This document shows, piece by piece, positions 14,501 to 28,604 of a stretch of DNA of 64,000 nucleotides. The stretch is from Vespula vulgaris. Lineage: Eukaryota > Arthropoda > Insecta > Hymenoptera > Vespidae. How positions within the stretch are numbered: the stretch's first letter is position 1; each line of letters opens with the position of its first letter. Made by a program: the position numbers and the translations under genes. The stretch spans positions 1,922,001 through 1,986,000 of the forward strand of contig NC_066596.1 in assembly GCF_905475345.1 (NCBI RefSeq), given 5' to 3'. The notes beneath the pieces are model-generated. The model had not been told where the DNA came from. It was given only the letters and a program-made list of their open reading frames with translations, and searched no databases.

Positions 14501-17500
14501 CTGCTTGACTGGCATTAACTGTAATAGTATAAATTAATATATTAAAATACTATTTACTTTTTTATGATTTATTATCATTAGTTAAAAATATATAACTTAC
14601 TACTGAAAAAAACAGGTTTGCCCACAACACCACTATTTATGTCTGTTACCTTTACCTTGTCAGCATTATAAGCTTTTACAAGAAAAGGACTACCTTCAAC
14701 ATGGGATCCACCCAGTTTCACTTCAACACTATGATCACCTATATTAAATTTTATTTCATTATCGTGTTTGTCGATATTAAATGCAGTATCTTTTTCTATA
14801 TAAATACATACCAACATCTTTTGGTGTAAATCCGGCAGTATATGATCCATGAGCACTCTGTTTAATATGAACTAGTAAACTCTCTCTTGTGGGTGATAAT
14901 ACTTCTACTACAGGTGTTCCCAAAGATGAATCTGCTTCTATGGTAAACGATGCAACACGATTTACAGATACTTTTTCTAGTCCATCAGTTATCAGTACTT
15001 TAGCTGTATCACTGACCTAATATTCAAAATAGCATTACAATAATATTCAATGTTACTAATATATATATTACAATAAATCAATCATCAATTAATTATACAA
15101 AACTTACATGACAACTGAATGGACTTCCAGGTACATCTTCACCATTGAATCTTAAATCAACAGTATGCACGATTGGTTCTCTAGGAGTAAATGATATTGC
15201 ATATGTATGAGGACCTTGTGCTTGAGCAGAAGTTGGTACACGTCCTCCATTTACAGTAACTTCTAGATTTCCAGGTCCTGCTTGACTGGTTTCCACTAAA
15301 ATTCACGATTTCAATTGAACAATAATGCAAAATAACAAGAAAGAATTAAAGTATTAAATTTATAATATATATACCTAAAAATGTAACAGGTGTACCAATA
15401 ACACCTCGTTTAGCATCCTTTACTTTGATGGCAGTAACATCATATACTTTGCAACTGAAGGGGCTGCCAGCCACTGGAATATTTCTATAATTTACTGCTA
15501 TTCTGTGTTCTCCTACTACTCTTGGTGTAAATGCCACGGTGCATGTTGTATCTTTGTTGTCAGTGACTTGAGCTGGTACGGCCTGTCCATTGGGCCCTAT
15601 CAAGTCCGCCGGTTAGTTTTTTAATGCAATTTAGTCAGGCAACTACTAAGGTGGATCGCAAGAACACCAGAGATGAAATGTAATATTTTAATTTATCTAT
15701 TACTCTTACTTGTTAAAGTTATAAATTATGGTAAGCCCATTATAAAGCAAAATATATTTAAATGATTATAATGAGTATTAGTTACATGACCTATCATAAG
15801 AAATATAATAGATGCTATGTATAGTTTCTCTTAGTCTATCTTTGCTTCCTTTTTTTCTTCTTTTTTTCAGTTTTTAAAATAACAATCATTACATTTTACA
15901 TGCGCATTACTAAAAAAAATTTTAATGCTATGAACTAATGAAATATTAACAATCTACTAAATAGTAATAAAGTTTTGTTTCTATTCAACTTTCATCTTCA
16001 AAAAGCGAAGTTCTTGCATTCATAATAATAAAATTATATCATATTGGCACATTTATTATAGCACTATGTAAACAGATCAGGATCAATGGCTATATGGCCA
16101 CAATGTAATTTTTAATAACTATCCATATAAAGGCATAGCACCACAAAAATTAATGGCTTGAACATATTAAATACATGTCCATGGATCTAATAATTGTGAG
16201 CATGTGATCAGAATATGTTAGTTACTATGTGCATAGCTATTCACAAGGATAAGTTCACAACTACTGATTTTACAGGATTCTACAATGGTAACTAATAATG
16301 CATAAGGAATGTAAGAAGGAGGTGGCAATTGTACTACTCTTACGCAAAGATCTTCAGGAGATTGTAGTTAGGAACCCACCACCATATATTTCATGAAAGT
16401 CCAGGTATTAAAGTTAGAGTGAAATTAGTATATCTTTAGAGGTCTAGTAATGTCGTAGTCTGAAAGCTGGCCGACCTGTAACAGACAGAGAATTGCTCTC
16501 AAGCCAAAAATTAAGAGAGCATACTAGGACAGATCATTTTCTGTACAATATAACTATACTCTTTGAAAATCTTATTACATAGATTAGATATAAATAGGGC
16601 ATGTAATAATATCAAATAAAAATCATTGCAGTTGGTTAAAAAAGGTGGTGTTTGTAAATACACTTGATGGTCAGTAATTCAAGCCTTGTAAACTTTACAT
16701 TACTTATTTAGAATATTACATATTTATATTTAAAAAATCAATCACACGGTGCATAACGTATACCATAATAATACAAGATCTTTGTGTAAAAACGTTGACT
16801 TTCGCATAACAGTGATGAACACTTTCTATACTAAAGATGTACATGCTGACATAAAGTTAAATTATTAGTGAGGGGTAGGAGTAAGGAGTTGTTTAATGCT
16901 ATAAATTTTACATATACTTTACCTTCAACATTAACTTCTAAATCTTCCAAGCTACCGGCAACATTACTGACAGTAAGATAGCTTTGCCTTCCTAAACCAG
17001 CACTGCTTAATGCCTGTCCACTTACAGTTACATGGCTATCACCACCCACCCTTGTTATTATAGGACAGCCTGGTACAGTTCGTTTGTTGAAGGCTATATT
17101 AATAATATGTTCACATGCCTCGAAAGGCACAAAACTGACTGAGAAACGAGCATTGCCTTGAGGTGTAACTTGAGTGGGGATATTTTGACTACGAGCAGAT
17201 ATTGTAATCTCCAAATTTCCTTCACCAGCTTGACTTGCATCAACTATATAAAATAATAAATAAACACAATATATTATTTACTATATAATATTCAAATGTT
17301 TAAGAATTAACTAAAGGAAGTATTATTAATACAAATTTTTATTATTTTACTTACCAGTAAAATGTGTTGGTTGTCCAACACTACCTCTTGCAACAGGGCC
17401 AATTAATACTTTGTCTGCATTAAATGCTTTGGCTAAAAATGGTGTACCATTTACTGGATGACCATTATATTCAACACTAATTGAGTGTACACCTACATCT

Positions 17501-20500
17501 CTTGGTATAAATTCAGCTGTAAACCCACTATTTATGTCACCAGTAACTTTAACTGGTAATTCCATATTTGGTCCTACAATATAGAAGAATAAAAAATATT
17601 ATACAAAAATTGAGTTCCAAAATATTTTATACATTTCCATTATGTGAGTAGAAAGAAGTACGAATTTAATATATAACAAATAATAAACTACTTGTAGCAA
17701 CTGTGTGAATTGATGTTATCCACTATTCACCTATTAAGTGCCAAATAATATATGTTACTTTTATCTGTAAATCTTATTCACCCACAACATAGAAATATAT
17801 TATATAACTAACCCCTTACGGAAACCGCAAGTTCAGCACTTCCACTTCCATCAACATCCATGTGGAAATTAGCAGGTTGATCTACAGGTATCAATTCTAA
17901 ATGATTTAAATTTAATGTGACTCTGCTCGTGTCGGACACATTACAAATAAATGGACATCCACGTACAGCTTCTCCATTAAATTTTATATCGATGTAATGT
18001 GATTTAGCAATCTCAGGAGTAAAAGATACAAGGCAACGTCCACCGCCCACAACTTGAACATGATTTGGTACTTCTCCTTCGTTTATAGATATTTCTAATT
18101 GTCCTTCACCGGCTGCACTTGCGTCAACTATATAAAGAAAATTAGGAATAAGATACTAAATATACCATATGATTTATACTAATTATTTTTTTGTACCTCT
18201 AAATTGACAGGCATGACCAACAACAGCGCTAGGTACATCAGTAACTTGTATCAAACTGCTGTTATACACCTTGGCAACAAGAGGTCCTGCCGGTAGCTTT
18301 TGTCCCGCGATGCTTATTTCTACAAGGTGACTTCCGACTTCTGTTGGTGTGAATTCAACACGAAATTCTCCTGAACGACCAGATTCTTCTTCTATTCTGG
18401 CAGGTATATGTCGTTTTGAAGGTGCTACAATATTTTTGATAATATACATATTAAAAAAGTATAATAATAGAAATATATATTTGAAAATATTTCACTTACT
18501 TAAAATTTGTACATCAATTTCATTACTACTGAAGCCAAGTGCAGATAATTCAAATGATGCAGGACTACCAGCAGGTACCAATCTGACAGAATCACCAATA
18601 ACAGACATCTTTGGTGCTGGCATGATTGTCACTCGCCAAGATGATCCTATTACAATTGATGTAAATTATTAAATAAAATGTAATATATTATAAATGAATT
18701 TATTAAATCAAAATTTCAATATTGTTCATATACTACTTAATAATTCTATAAAAAAACTATATAACACTATTCATTATATAAAAATTCGTAATTTATAAAA
18801 ATAATTACAAAACAAAACTAAAAATTCAAGAGATATTTTGATAGTGATTCGATATTTACGAATATTCATTCGTTCAATATTTCTTATCTATTAAATATAA
18901 TTGTAATCTTTAAAACGGTATAAAATCAACTTCCTACCCGCGCAACCCCCTTTTTCGAGTCAAATTCCAATTTCCCGGAAGCGCACGTAACACCAATAAG
19001 GAGATTTCCTAACCTTCCTGTCAAATGTAAGTCTATTTTCTTTTCAATAAAGATAAAAAAAGAAATAAAAAAAAGAGGATGTAACATCGCCAAAGACGGT
19101 ATTGAGCGGAAGTGGGAGAAACGAGTCTGTTTCAAGCGATTGTGAGAAGAAAGAAGAGAGAAGGAAAGAAAAGAATGCGACCTAACGGACGAGTATGAGC
19201 ATTAAGCTCATTTTGAAATACATCATTACAATTACCTTGTGACCACCTGTAGCTCGACGAGGGAAATCCTGAAAAGCACTAAAAAGAAAAAGCCCTAAAG
19301 AAGAAGAAATTAAAAAAAAAAAAAAGGAGAGGAAGAAAGAAAGAAGTTAGAAGCAATTCGATTCAGATTGCGTAGAACAGATTAATCTTAAATAAAGAAC
19401 GACGTAAAACTTTGCATTCAAAACGGCACTGCTTTAAGCATCTCACAAACACACACTACACGACATCAACGGGTTATATATGTGTGTATATACATATATA
19501 TATATAAATACTGACGGAGAGGAAACGCGTACGTTCTTTCGTGTAGTTGGTCGAACTTAATTTTGCTTCACTTTTTTTTTTATTTTTCAACAACGCTCGA
19601 CATTATGGCCAAACGGCAAGCAATCGAAAGGCAAGCTCGCCTCATTGCGAAGAATCTCGTAGGACGACGAACGTAGAACGATCGAGAAAAGCCGTATAGA
19701 CGTACGATGGAACGTAGAGATACGCAGGTGTGTGTAACGGGAGAAAGAGACAGAGAGAATAAGAAACGTCAGCGGATCGCGCGATTCACGACGGACTCAA
19801 CCGAATCGAACGACGACGAGACGAGCGTTGCTGCTCGCTTGGCTGTTGAGCTGCTGTATTGCTGTTCCCCTGCTTCTTAGCAGACCCGGCACTCGGGCCC
19901 AAAACCAGGGCCGTACGCATAATGGTGTTCGTAACGTTCTACGTTACGCGTTCCAAACTCCCGCCTCTTCTCCCCACCATTACACTTTCTTATCTTCCTT
20001 GCATACTTTTAACGCCGACGAGCATTTACTTACACGCGTATTTGCAACGGGTGTGCAACAACTACAGTTACGCGTTAAATGTAGAATGATGCATTTTAGG
20101 GATTCGTCCGAAAATTAATCTTTTATCTTTCAGGTCAATTCTTCGCGTTAATTCTCTTCCTATTTCGAAGAAACATCATTAATTATCGTCGTATGAATTT
20201 TAATCAAATTTATATACATATGTTAAAACGATTTCATTATTAAATCGTTCGAGTTAATTACGCCGGATTTCATGGAATCGATTACTTCATTCGATTTCTT
20301 ATATTACAATCACACGTCGAAAATCGATTATAAATGTTATTGCTTATTACGAAATCGATTAGTAAAATGGCGGAATCTTCTTTGAAGTGATTATTACATT
20401 AATAGTATTATATTAATATATTACATTAATAGTATTATAATAATATTTGTATTCATTTATACTTGAGTAAAAAAATTCTTAAATAAAAATGAAAAATGCT

Positions 20501-22353
20501 TTAAACGGTATAATATCTTGTATCTGCTCTATAAAGGTTGTTGTTTTTGTGCGGTTCTAAAAATGATATACATATTTTTTACACACAAAATAAAATTAAT
20601 AATTTTATATAAATGAAAAAACAAACACGAGTGATAAAAATTGTATAGATACGAACGATTTAGTATGGTAATGACTCATCTCCTTTTCTCTCTTTCCTCT
20701 TTATATATACATAAAGCAGAAAGACATACTTACGTATGCACACGCAAAAGATATTCGATATGCGTATTTCGATACTTTAAGGTCGCCCGCAAATAGAAAC
20801 CCTCGTTCGTGATGCGGATCTTTCGAGAGAAAGAAAGAAAGAAAGAAAAAAAGAAAGAAAGAAAAAAAGAAAGAAAAGAAGATAGAAAGAGAGAAAGAGA
20901 AAAAAGAAAAAATGCAGCTACGAGACAAACATTGGTGATCGATTTCACGTGACGAGATCGGCAAAGAATGGAAAGCAAACCGTTGTTTTGCAAATCGTCG
21001 AATCAGCAACAAGATGCTTTTTCGCGACCTGATAATTATTCGACGAGAAATCGTATGAGAAATTCTTACGATCACATTCAATCGATGTAAATAGGTGCTT
21101 ACGAATGATCAAGTAGTTTGTTGCGGGAATTTTAAATTTACGATTCGCTACGATTGTTTATCCGCTATTTATAACCTAGAAAAGTCAATCTCGATTTGGT
21201 AAAGAATTCTCGATCGATTTATTTTCTTTTCGCGTAAAATCAAACCTATATAATTCCTATTATCATAATAATTATAGACTCTTTGAATTCCAGTTATATC
21301 GAAGTGCCTAATACGATAAATCACGATGCATTTTCAAACATAACGGATTATATAAAGAATATGATGTTTCAAAAATCTTAAAATTAACTTTACAATTTGA
21401 ATGATTTCTTTCCAATGAATTTCAATTATTTCAACTTATACATGATATTTATCAATAGACAATTTTCAATTCGTATTTTTCTAACGTAACAACACATTTA
21501 TTAAAAGCCACTTCGTTTTAACGAGAATCAATTGATCCTTAATTGAACTTGTTTGCGTAAGATATATTATTATATTTTGTTTCATCAAGGACCCATCATT
21601 CGAATTACAAAATCTATAACGTAACTAATCGCGACATCTATGTACCAAGTGTTTAACTTCAACGCACTAATTACAAATAGCACTAAATAGTGCTAAATGG
21701 CGCTAAATATTACAATTTTAACAAGTATCTACAAAATGAAAGATGATAATTGGATTGAAGAAGGAAGAGAAGAATCTTTTATCTCTAAACAATTATTTCA
21801 ATAATCGTCAAAGCACGATCTAATTATAAGATTGAATCGGAATAAAGACGGAAAGAAATTACAACGAAGTAGAATAAGAGAGAGTGAGAGAGAGAGAAAG
21901 AGATTGGTGATAAATTCTTTGATATGGTAATACACACATTCCACGTATCACAAGGCTTTAAGAATTATTCTATAGGGTGTCGCGAGAAAAAAGTAGATGT
22001 AGGTATTTCTTCCTCAATAAATAATAATGACTTCGTTCATGCTCGCTCTAGCGTAAAAATACTAAATAGAAGAAAAGAAAAGAAAGAAATAAATGTTTTA
22101 CTTTAATTATATGAAATATAATGATCTATGTCATTAGCACCATTAAAACGAAAAAAGATTTATGCGATTAAGTAACGCTCTGTTTGTAGTCATTACTACT
22201 AAGGAAACTTTATTGACATGTATTTCGTATATCTGACAAATTTAAGCATTTAAGACGTTTCAATTTCACATTTCTACTGTAATCCAGAGAAAGAAAGAGA
22301 GAGAGGGAGAGATGGAGGGGAGGGGGAGAGCGAGAGGATGGAGAGAGATAGAG

Positions 22354-22411
<58 letters not shown>

Positions 22412-22431
22412 GAGAGAGAGAGAGAGAGAGA

Positions 22432-22466
<35 letters not shown>

Positions 22467-25400
22467 AGAGAGAGAGAGGGGGAGAGAGAGAATCTGGTAT
22501 CTAATCTTTAACATCAAGCTGATGTTTCCAAGGCGAATTACAAAATGTTATGAAGTATTAATATGTCGAAGTCATTTAGATATACGTAGGTAGAAGCTGA
22601 ATCCCTTCGTACGCAACCAAATACGTCTATACACTGGCACTACTTTCATAGTTCAAGACACCTACGCTTTATAGATATATAATTTGGATTATTTTCAAAC
22701 ATTTCTCAAGACTTCAATAAATTATTATTACGATAGATCGTCACCGAGATATCGATTGTAAATTCTCAACAAGTATAAAGGATAATTGAAATACTTCAAA
22801 CGAATTCGAATCAAAACGTAGCCCTAACATAGAAGACATCTACGTAGCGTAACGAATCACGTACACGTGGTCACTACTGTGGAGAATGCATTTCTTTATA
22901 TGGCATCTATATAATATTCTTCACAATCTACCTAGTGGCGTAACGCATATACTTTAGCGTTCCTATTCATGGTCACCGGTTTTACCGTTAAAACGCGACA
23001 TTTCCGTTCATTGCTAGATATAAATATGAGTTTCCTTTTATAGATGTGATAGATCTTGAAAAGGAACAATTTCAATGTACTCCATCTTTGAGAAGAAGTT
23101 AACTCGAGCAACCTTTCCTGAGTAGGCACGTATTTGTAGACCTATTATGCGATCAAGGTGCATAATGCAGTATCTTAAATGGCGTGGGAGATGTAAGATC
23201 ATAATGATCGCCCAGAAAACCCATGGCTGAAGATATTGTCTTATACAAAAAGGAAATGTTGTATATGAAATAAAAAAAAAAAAGAAAAAAGAAAAAGAAA
23301 AAGAAGAAAAAAGATGGTAAAGAAAACGATGAACGTATCGTGTTTTTGGGTCAGTAGCACAACATGTGAATGCGTGAAATCGTAAGTCAATGACCTGATC
23401 GATGACCTGTTGACTTAGAGAGGGTACATTACTTGCGAACGAGAAAGAATCTAAGTAATGTTCACGGAAGTAAACGGGTGTATATATGTAGTACGTATAT
23501 ACGAATGGAAGTCAACTCTGTAATAAACAAACAGAAAAAAAACATCTTTCTCTCTCGAATTGATTCGTAAATAATGATACACTTTAAAATGGATAATAAA
23601 TCGTTACTAATCGAATTTGCTTTTTTTGACAAATATAGACATTTGTTTCGGTCATTGTATATTATAGTGCTGTGCACATCAAAACCATTATCCTTGTGCC
23701 TGAAGAATGAAGGCAACGCTATTAAGGCAGAGTGAAAGTTTCTGGCGATAATAGAAATGGCAATTTTTAATATTTATAGACTATCGAGTTCCTACTGAGT
23801 ATAGGCCTTCTTAATAAGATTTTTTTAAGTATATACAGTTTAAATAAACACGCTATACGAATATTTTTTTTATATCTCCATTATAGATTCACGTATAAAT
23901 TAATAATCATTATTTTATAGTAGAATTTATGCTCGAGAGAATGCAATCGTTAAAATATAATAATTCTTCGTTACGAAGATACCTTTAATATTAAAGAATT
24001 TATGGAAGAATTTTAATGATATTTATAAAACTTGTATTGCGTTTAATCAAATAATACATCAACGATGCTGGTTTTCCTACTTTTTAATCTGTGACGGCAC
24101 TGCCGAGTGCCATGCATTCCAGTTAAACCACGTACAAGTATGCATGCATGTACGAGGTACATACATATGCATGTATAATGCATAGTTAAATGTAAAATAA
24201 TTCGTTCAGCTCTCGCTTACGATCCTTTTTTTAATGGATAACGTCATGAAAGAAAACGATGACGATTGACAGTGCTTCATTATTTTCTTCTTTTCTTTTG
24301 TTAGACAAAATTAAAATGATACAATGAAAACTTACCGGGAACGACTTCGCCATTGAATGTCATTTCAACCAAATGTGTAACAGCCTCGTGAGGTACGAAT
24401 GATGCTAAGAAACGTTGACTACCTAGCGCTCTAACGAAACTCGTAACATGACCACCGTTTACCAAAATTTCTAAATTTCCAGATCCAGCTCTTGAGCCAT
24501 CAACTGTAACAATATTCTACATCTAAGACCGCAATAAATATAATTAAAGACAGCCAAATAATCAAAATACATACTTTCGAATTCAACTGGTTCGTTGACT
24601 ACTCCATTAGGTATATGACCAACTTGTATAGCTCTTGCATTGTAAGCTTGTGATCTAAAATTCATAAACATTGTAACGTGTACAAAAAGGTTTATATCTA
24701 ATATTTACTTATGAGCTAATTTATCAACCTAAATGGCGATCCTTTAATATGTTGTCCATTGGCCAAAATTTGTATGATATGTTCTCCGACTTCTTCGGCA
24801 GTTATCGTATATGTTAAGCCACGAAGAGTTGATTTCTGAATGGGTATAAGTTTACCACTTGGACCTATAAAATTAACAAGAAAATTTTATCTGATCTATG
24901 TAATTTTATGTTATCTATATTTCATAAACAATGATATTTACCTGTAACAGTAACAGAGACTTTATTGGGATCTATACTCGGATCAATGGTGAAGGTTGTT
25001 GGTCTATGAACAGGTAATATTTCGATAGCACTCCCAGTAACGAGTGATGAATTTTTTGATGATACGTAAGTACTATTATTGAGATATCGATCATGTGTGG
25101 AATCTGCAGTATCGACGCTTTTATAATAATTATTAGTTTTATTTTTTAGAATACCATGAGTTTGCGTACGATTACTTTGAGTTTCGCTGGTAAATTTCTC
25201 GGTATTCGTTATATTTTGTGTTGTATTTTTCGTACTGTAAACGTGATGACCATTTTTGTAATCATTACTTGTAGGATCTTGAGTATTTGTCGTATGTTCA
25301 GCAATCGGAGAGTTATTAGTAAGATTTGCAAGTGATTCTAGGCTACCATAAGAAAGCAAAGATTTAGTTTTGGCTATGGCGTCCCACGAATCACGACGAG

Positions 25401-28400
25401 AAGTACCACCCACCATAGACGATACTCTTACGTTACTACTTGTATCGACGACACCATTATCCATAAAACTTCTTCCGTTATAACCGGTTTCTTTATCATT
25501 CATTCTTGGACTAAAACTTCTACTGACAGGACTTTGAGTGGCACTACGAAACATTGGACTGCGGTTAGGCGAGCGAGATCTATTTAAGGAACCAGTTTGA
25601 TAAATGTCTCTTGATTCCTTAATGGTCGGTGAATGTTGTGATGCTGGAGACGCTGGACTTAAATTCGGTGATCGAGATCTAGTTAAAGTGCTGGATGCAT
25701 AAATATCTTTCGATTCTTTTATTAAACTCGGAGTCTGAGTTCCTGGTGATCTCGAACGATTATATGTCGTTGATGAATATGTTTCCTTTGTTTCTTTGAC
25801 CATAGAAGGACTATGAACGCTTCTAGATGCAGAGCTTTGATTAAGATTCGGAGAACGTGAATGATTCAGAGAACTTGTTTTATGATATGTTGAACTTTCG
25901 CTGGTATAATTGTTGGAAGTTTTGTATGTTGAAGAATGCTGGTGAACGGGTGAATAATCGGTAACGTGTTGAGTCGGGCTGGCTGATTTGTACGTGGTAG
26001 TAGAATAAATCTTTTGAACAGGACTGCCACGAGTTGGTGTAGTGGAAACATTTAATCCATTCATACGTCTTTCAAGGGAAGATACTTTTGATCGTTCTAA
26101 ACTGGATGTTGATTCTTTTGATCTCCTCGATCCCTTCTGAGTACCAACTCTTATTGAAAATGGAGAACCTCTGACGTCTGATCCATTGAAGTAAACGTAA
26201 ACTCTGTATTTCCCAGCATCGGAGGGAACAAATGAAACATGGTATTGCATATGTCCAATATCTTCCATTCTATAAGAAATAGATTGCTTATCATGTACTA
26301 TATCTATGATTACATCGCCAAGACCTCCTGTTCCTCTTGCATCAACAATAAAGGAAAATGGTTGACCTGGCATAGCACCATCTGTATCGAGTAACTGTAA
26401 AAGATAATAACAAGTATTAAATCGATTTATCTGTGTATATATATATAATTTGAAAGAAAAAGAAAAAAGAAAGTGTGTAATAAGAATTAACTAATTTACC
26501 TTGATTCCATTAGGATCGAACACGAAACAAGTGAATGGACCACCTTGAATATGATTTCCATTATGCGTTATCGCTATACTCCATTCACCTGTTTCATCTG
26601 GTTGAAACGTTGCTGTATGTACACCATCATTCTTTTTAACGGGACACGCCAATGGTCTTCCTGTCGGTGACCACGCGGTAACATCGATCCCATCGTGACT
26701 AGTTCCTGAAATAAATATTTAGAAATTTGTTATTAGAAAATATAAACCTTTATTTTCTTTGATAAACTTACCATAACTATTGACTAGAACCTCGACGATA
26801 GATCCAATTGCACAAGGATCCATACCGGGCGATTTGATTTTGGTCAAGGCAGGTAAAACTCTGAAGTAATAGGGGCACCCATTGATTAATTCCCCATCAT
26901 TATATACCATTAACTATAAAAATAAATTTGTTTAAAATACAGTCAATAATTGGAATATTTCTTTATATAAATGTTGAAATAAAATTCACGTTGATACAAA
27001 CCTTATGCATTCCAACTTCAGTAGGTACAAAAGTTCCTTTTCCATGTACGCCATTCCAAGTTAATCTACATTCGACTCGTCCACTTGGACTTATAACTTC
27101 TCCTCTAACTTCTCGTGTGTTAACTTCTTTGGTAAGCATCTCTAGTTTGAAATGTGCCTGTGAACATGATTCAATAATTCTAAACATTGAACAATATAGA
27201 AAGACATCCATTGTGTCCAATGGAACGAATCATCGAAACAATAGTCTATAACATTATTGAGATTTGCAAAGATTAAAGTAACTTTTTGAAAGTACAATTG
27301 ACAAACAATAACTCGACGTACTGGCTGTTGTACTCTAGCGGATGTACTATCTATATGAACAGCAATTTGCTCGCTTGCTTGAGGGCGAGGTTTCACCCAT
27401 TGAAAATAGGCTGCATACGCCATAACGCCCAAATGTTCGACATTATGATCTGCCATATCTTTTGCCTTTAAAATAGGTTCCACGCCCAGTTTTTTACCAC
27501 CATCGATACCTTTAAAAAAACATAGAGACGAATATTACAACATGTTATACCGATAAGATAACAATATTATAGACATACCCATTTGCAAATTGTGTTCCCA
27601 AGCTGAGGGATCAGTATGAAGTTTTTCGTAGGGTGGAGCAGGTCCACCTAAATTTCTAACGATGGCGCATAATGCTCTGCCATCGTTCCAATCGGTCTGC
27701 AAACAAATAAATAAATATTCATTAATGTTAAACATTTTTATTTTATTTATTTATTATTCATAATTATATTTACCCTAAAGTTTCGTATTGGTTCATGAGG
27801 TAAACGTGAATTAACCCATCGTAAAGTAGCGTGGAAACCTGGTGATCCTTCTTTCATGAAATATGACAAGTAGGTCATTCCCGAAAGTTCATCTAAATAT
27901 GGAGACGCAAGGTATTCTGGTTCCAACACCATGGGAATATCGAATTCTCGTTTCGATATTTCCATAGCTTTTTGGCAATTGTAGACACTGTATTATAAAA
28001 AATACAATAACACGAATATATGACGTTTATTTATATATGAAATATTATAATGAGAAAGGTCAGAAAATTATCATACTTGTCATCAGGATCGAGTTGACGC
28101 CAATGTGGGAATAATCCAGGCTTACAATAATCCAAAAGTGCACTTAAATATACGCCAGAATTCCAGTCGGTTGTAAAATTATTTACTCTGCATTCTGGCA
28201 AAACAGCCTAAAAGTTAATAACATATGTTAATGTACATTGCTAATTCAATAAGTTAACATCTCATTTTATATATATGCATATATATATATATATATATGA
28301 AGTGAGATTTTCTCATTATAAAATAATATCGTTGAGTTGGAGATCAAGGCGTTATATTTTTGTTGTAGATTATACTCGTCTGCATCAAGGTCTTCCATGC

Positions 28401-28558
28401 AATTACGTATACTGACCTTGAGCCATGCAAGCATCAGCTTCTTTGGAGGGAACTTGGACTTGCCTATTTGGTATCTCACAATAAGCGACCATATCAGGCC
28501 AAGAATAAGTTTCAAATTTCCATTGACGATGTCGACGTTTCCTGAAAGGAAATTATTA

Positions 28559-28604
<46 letters not shown>

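Larger units (their letters stand above)
18647..24335. other. 5.7-kb filamin intron
   Basis: Longest intron of the filamin gene, joining repeat 5 across a GSPF-like border (phase 1). It holds a candidate 33-nt microexon (19236-19268), a CpG-rich patch (about 19540-20100), a GAAA-rich tract, a long GA tract and a small direct repeat (20393-20442). The remainder is AT-rich and unassigned. Confidence 0.75.

Noticed and set aside
16494..16521. Short inverted repeat TGCTCTC/GAGAGCA in a filamin intron
   Set aside because: Only seven paired bases with a 14-base loop; expected by chance.
19828..20118. Plus-strand 96-codon frame with a hydrophobic, signal-peptide-like beginning
   Set aside because: It begins at a TTG, not ATG, sits in a CpG-rich non-coding patch, overlaps a second frame, and the rest matches no family I recognise.
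20393..20442. Two copies of a 19-bp ATTACATTAATAGTATTAT unit
   Set aside because: Local AT-rich duplication of low complexity with no sign of function.
20701..21081. Minus-strand frames rich in Phe and Ser
   Set aside because: They are translations of the GAAA simple repeat at 20826-20910.
22266..22593. Arg/Glu-repeat and Ser/Leu-repeat frames on opposite strands
   Set aside because: Both are translations of the GA dinucleotide tract, not genes.
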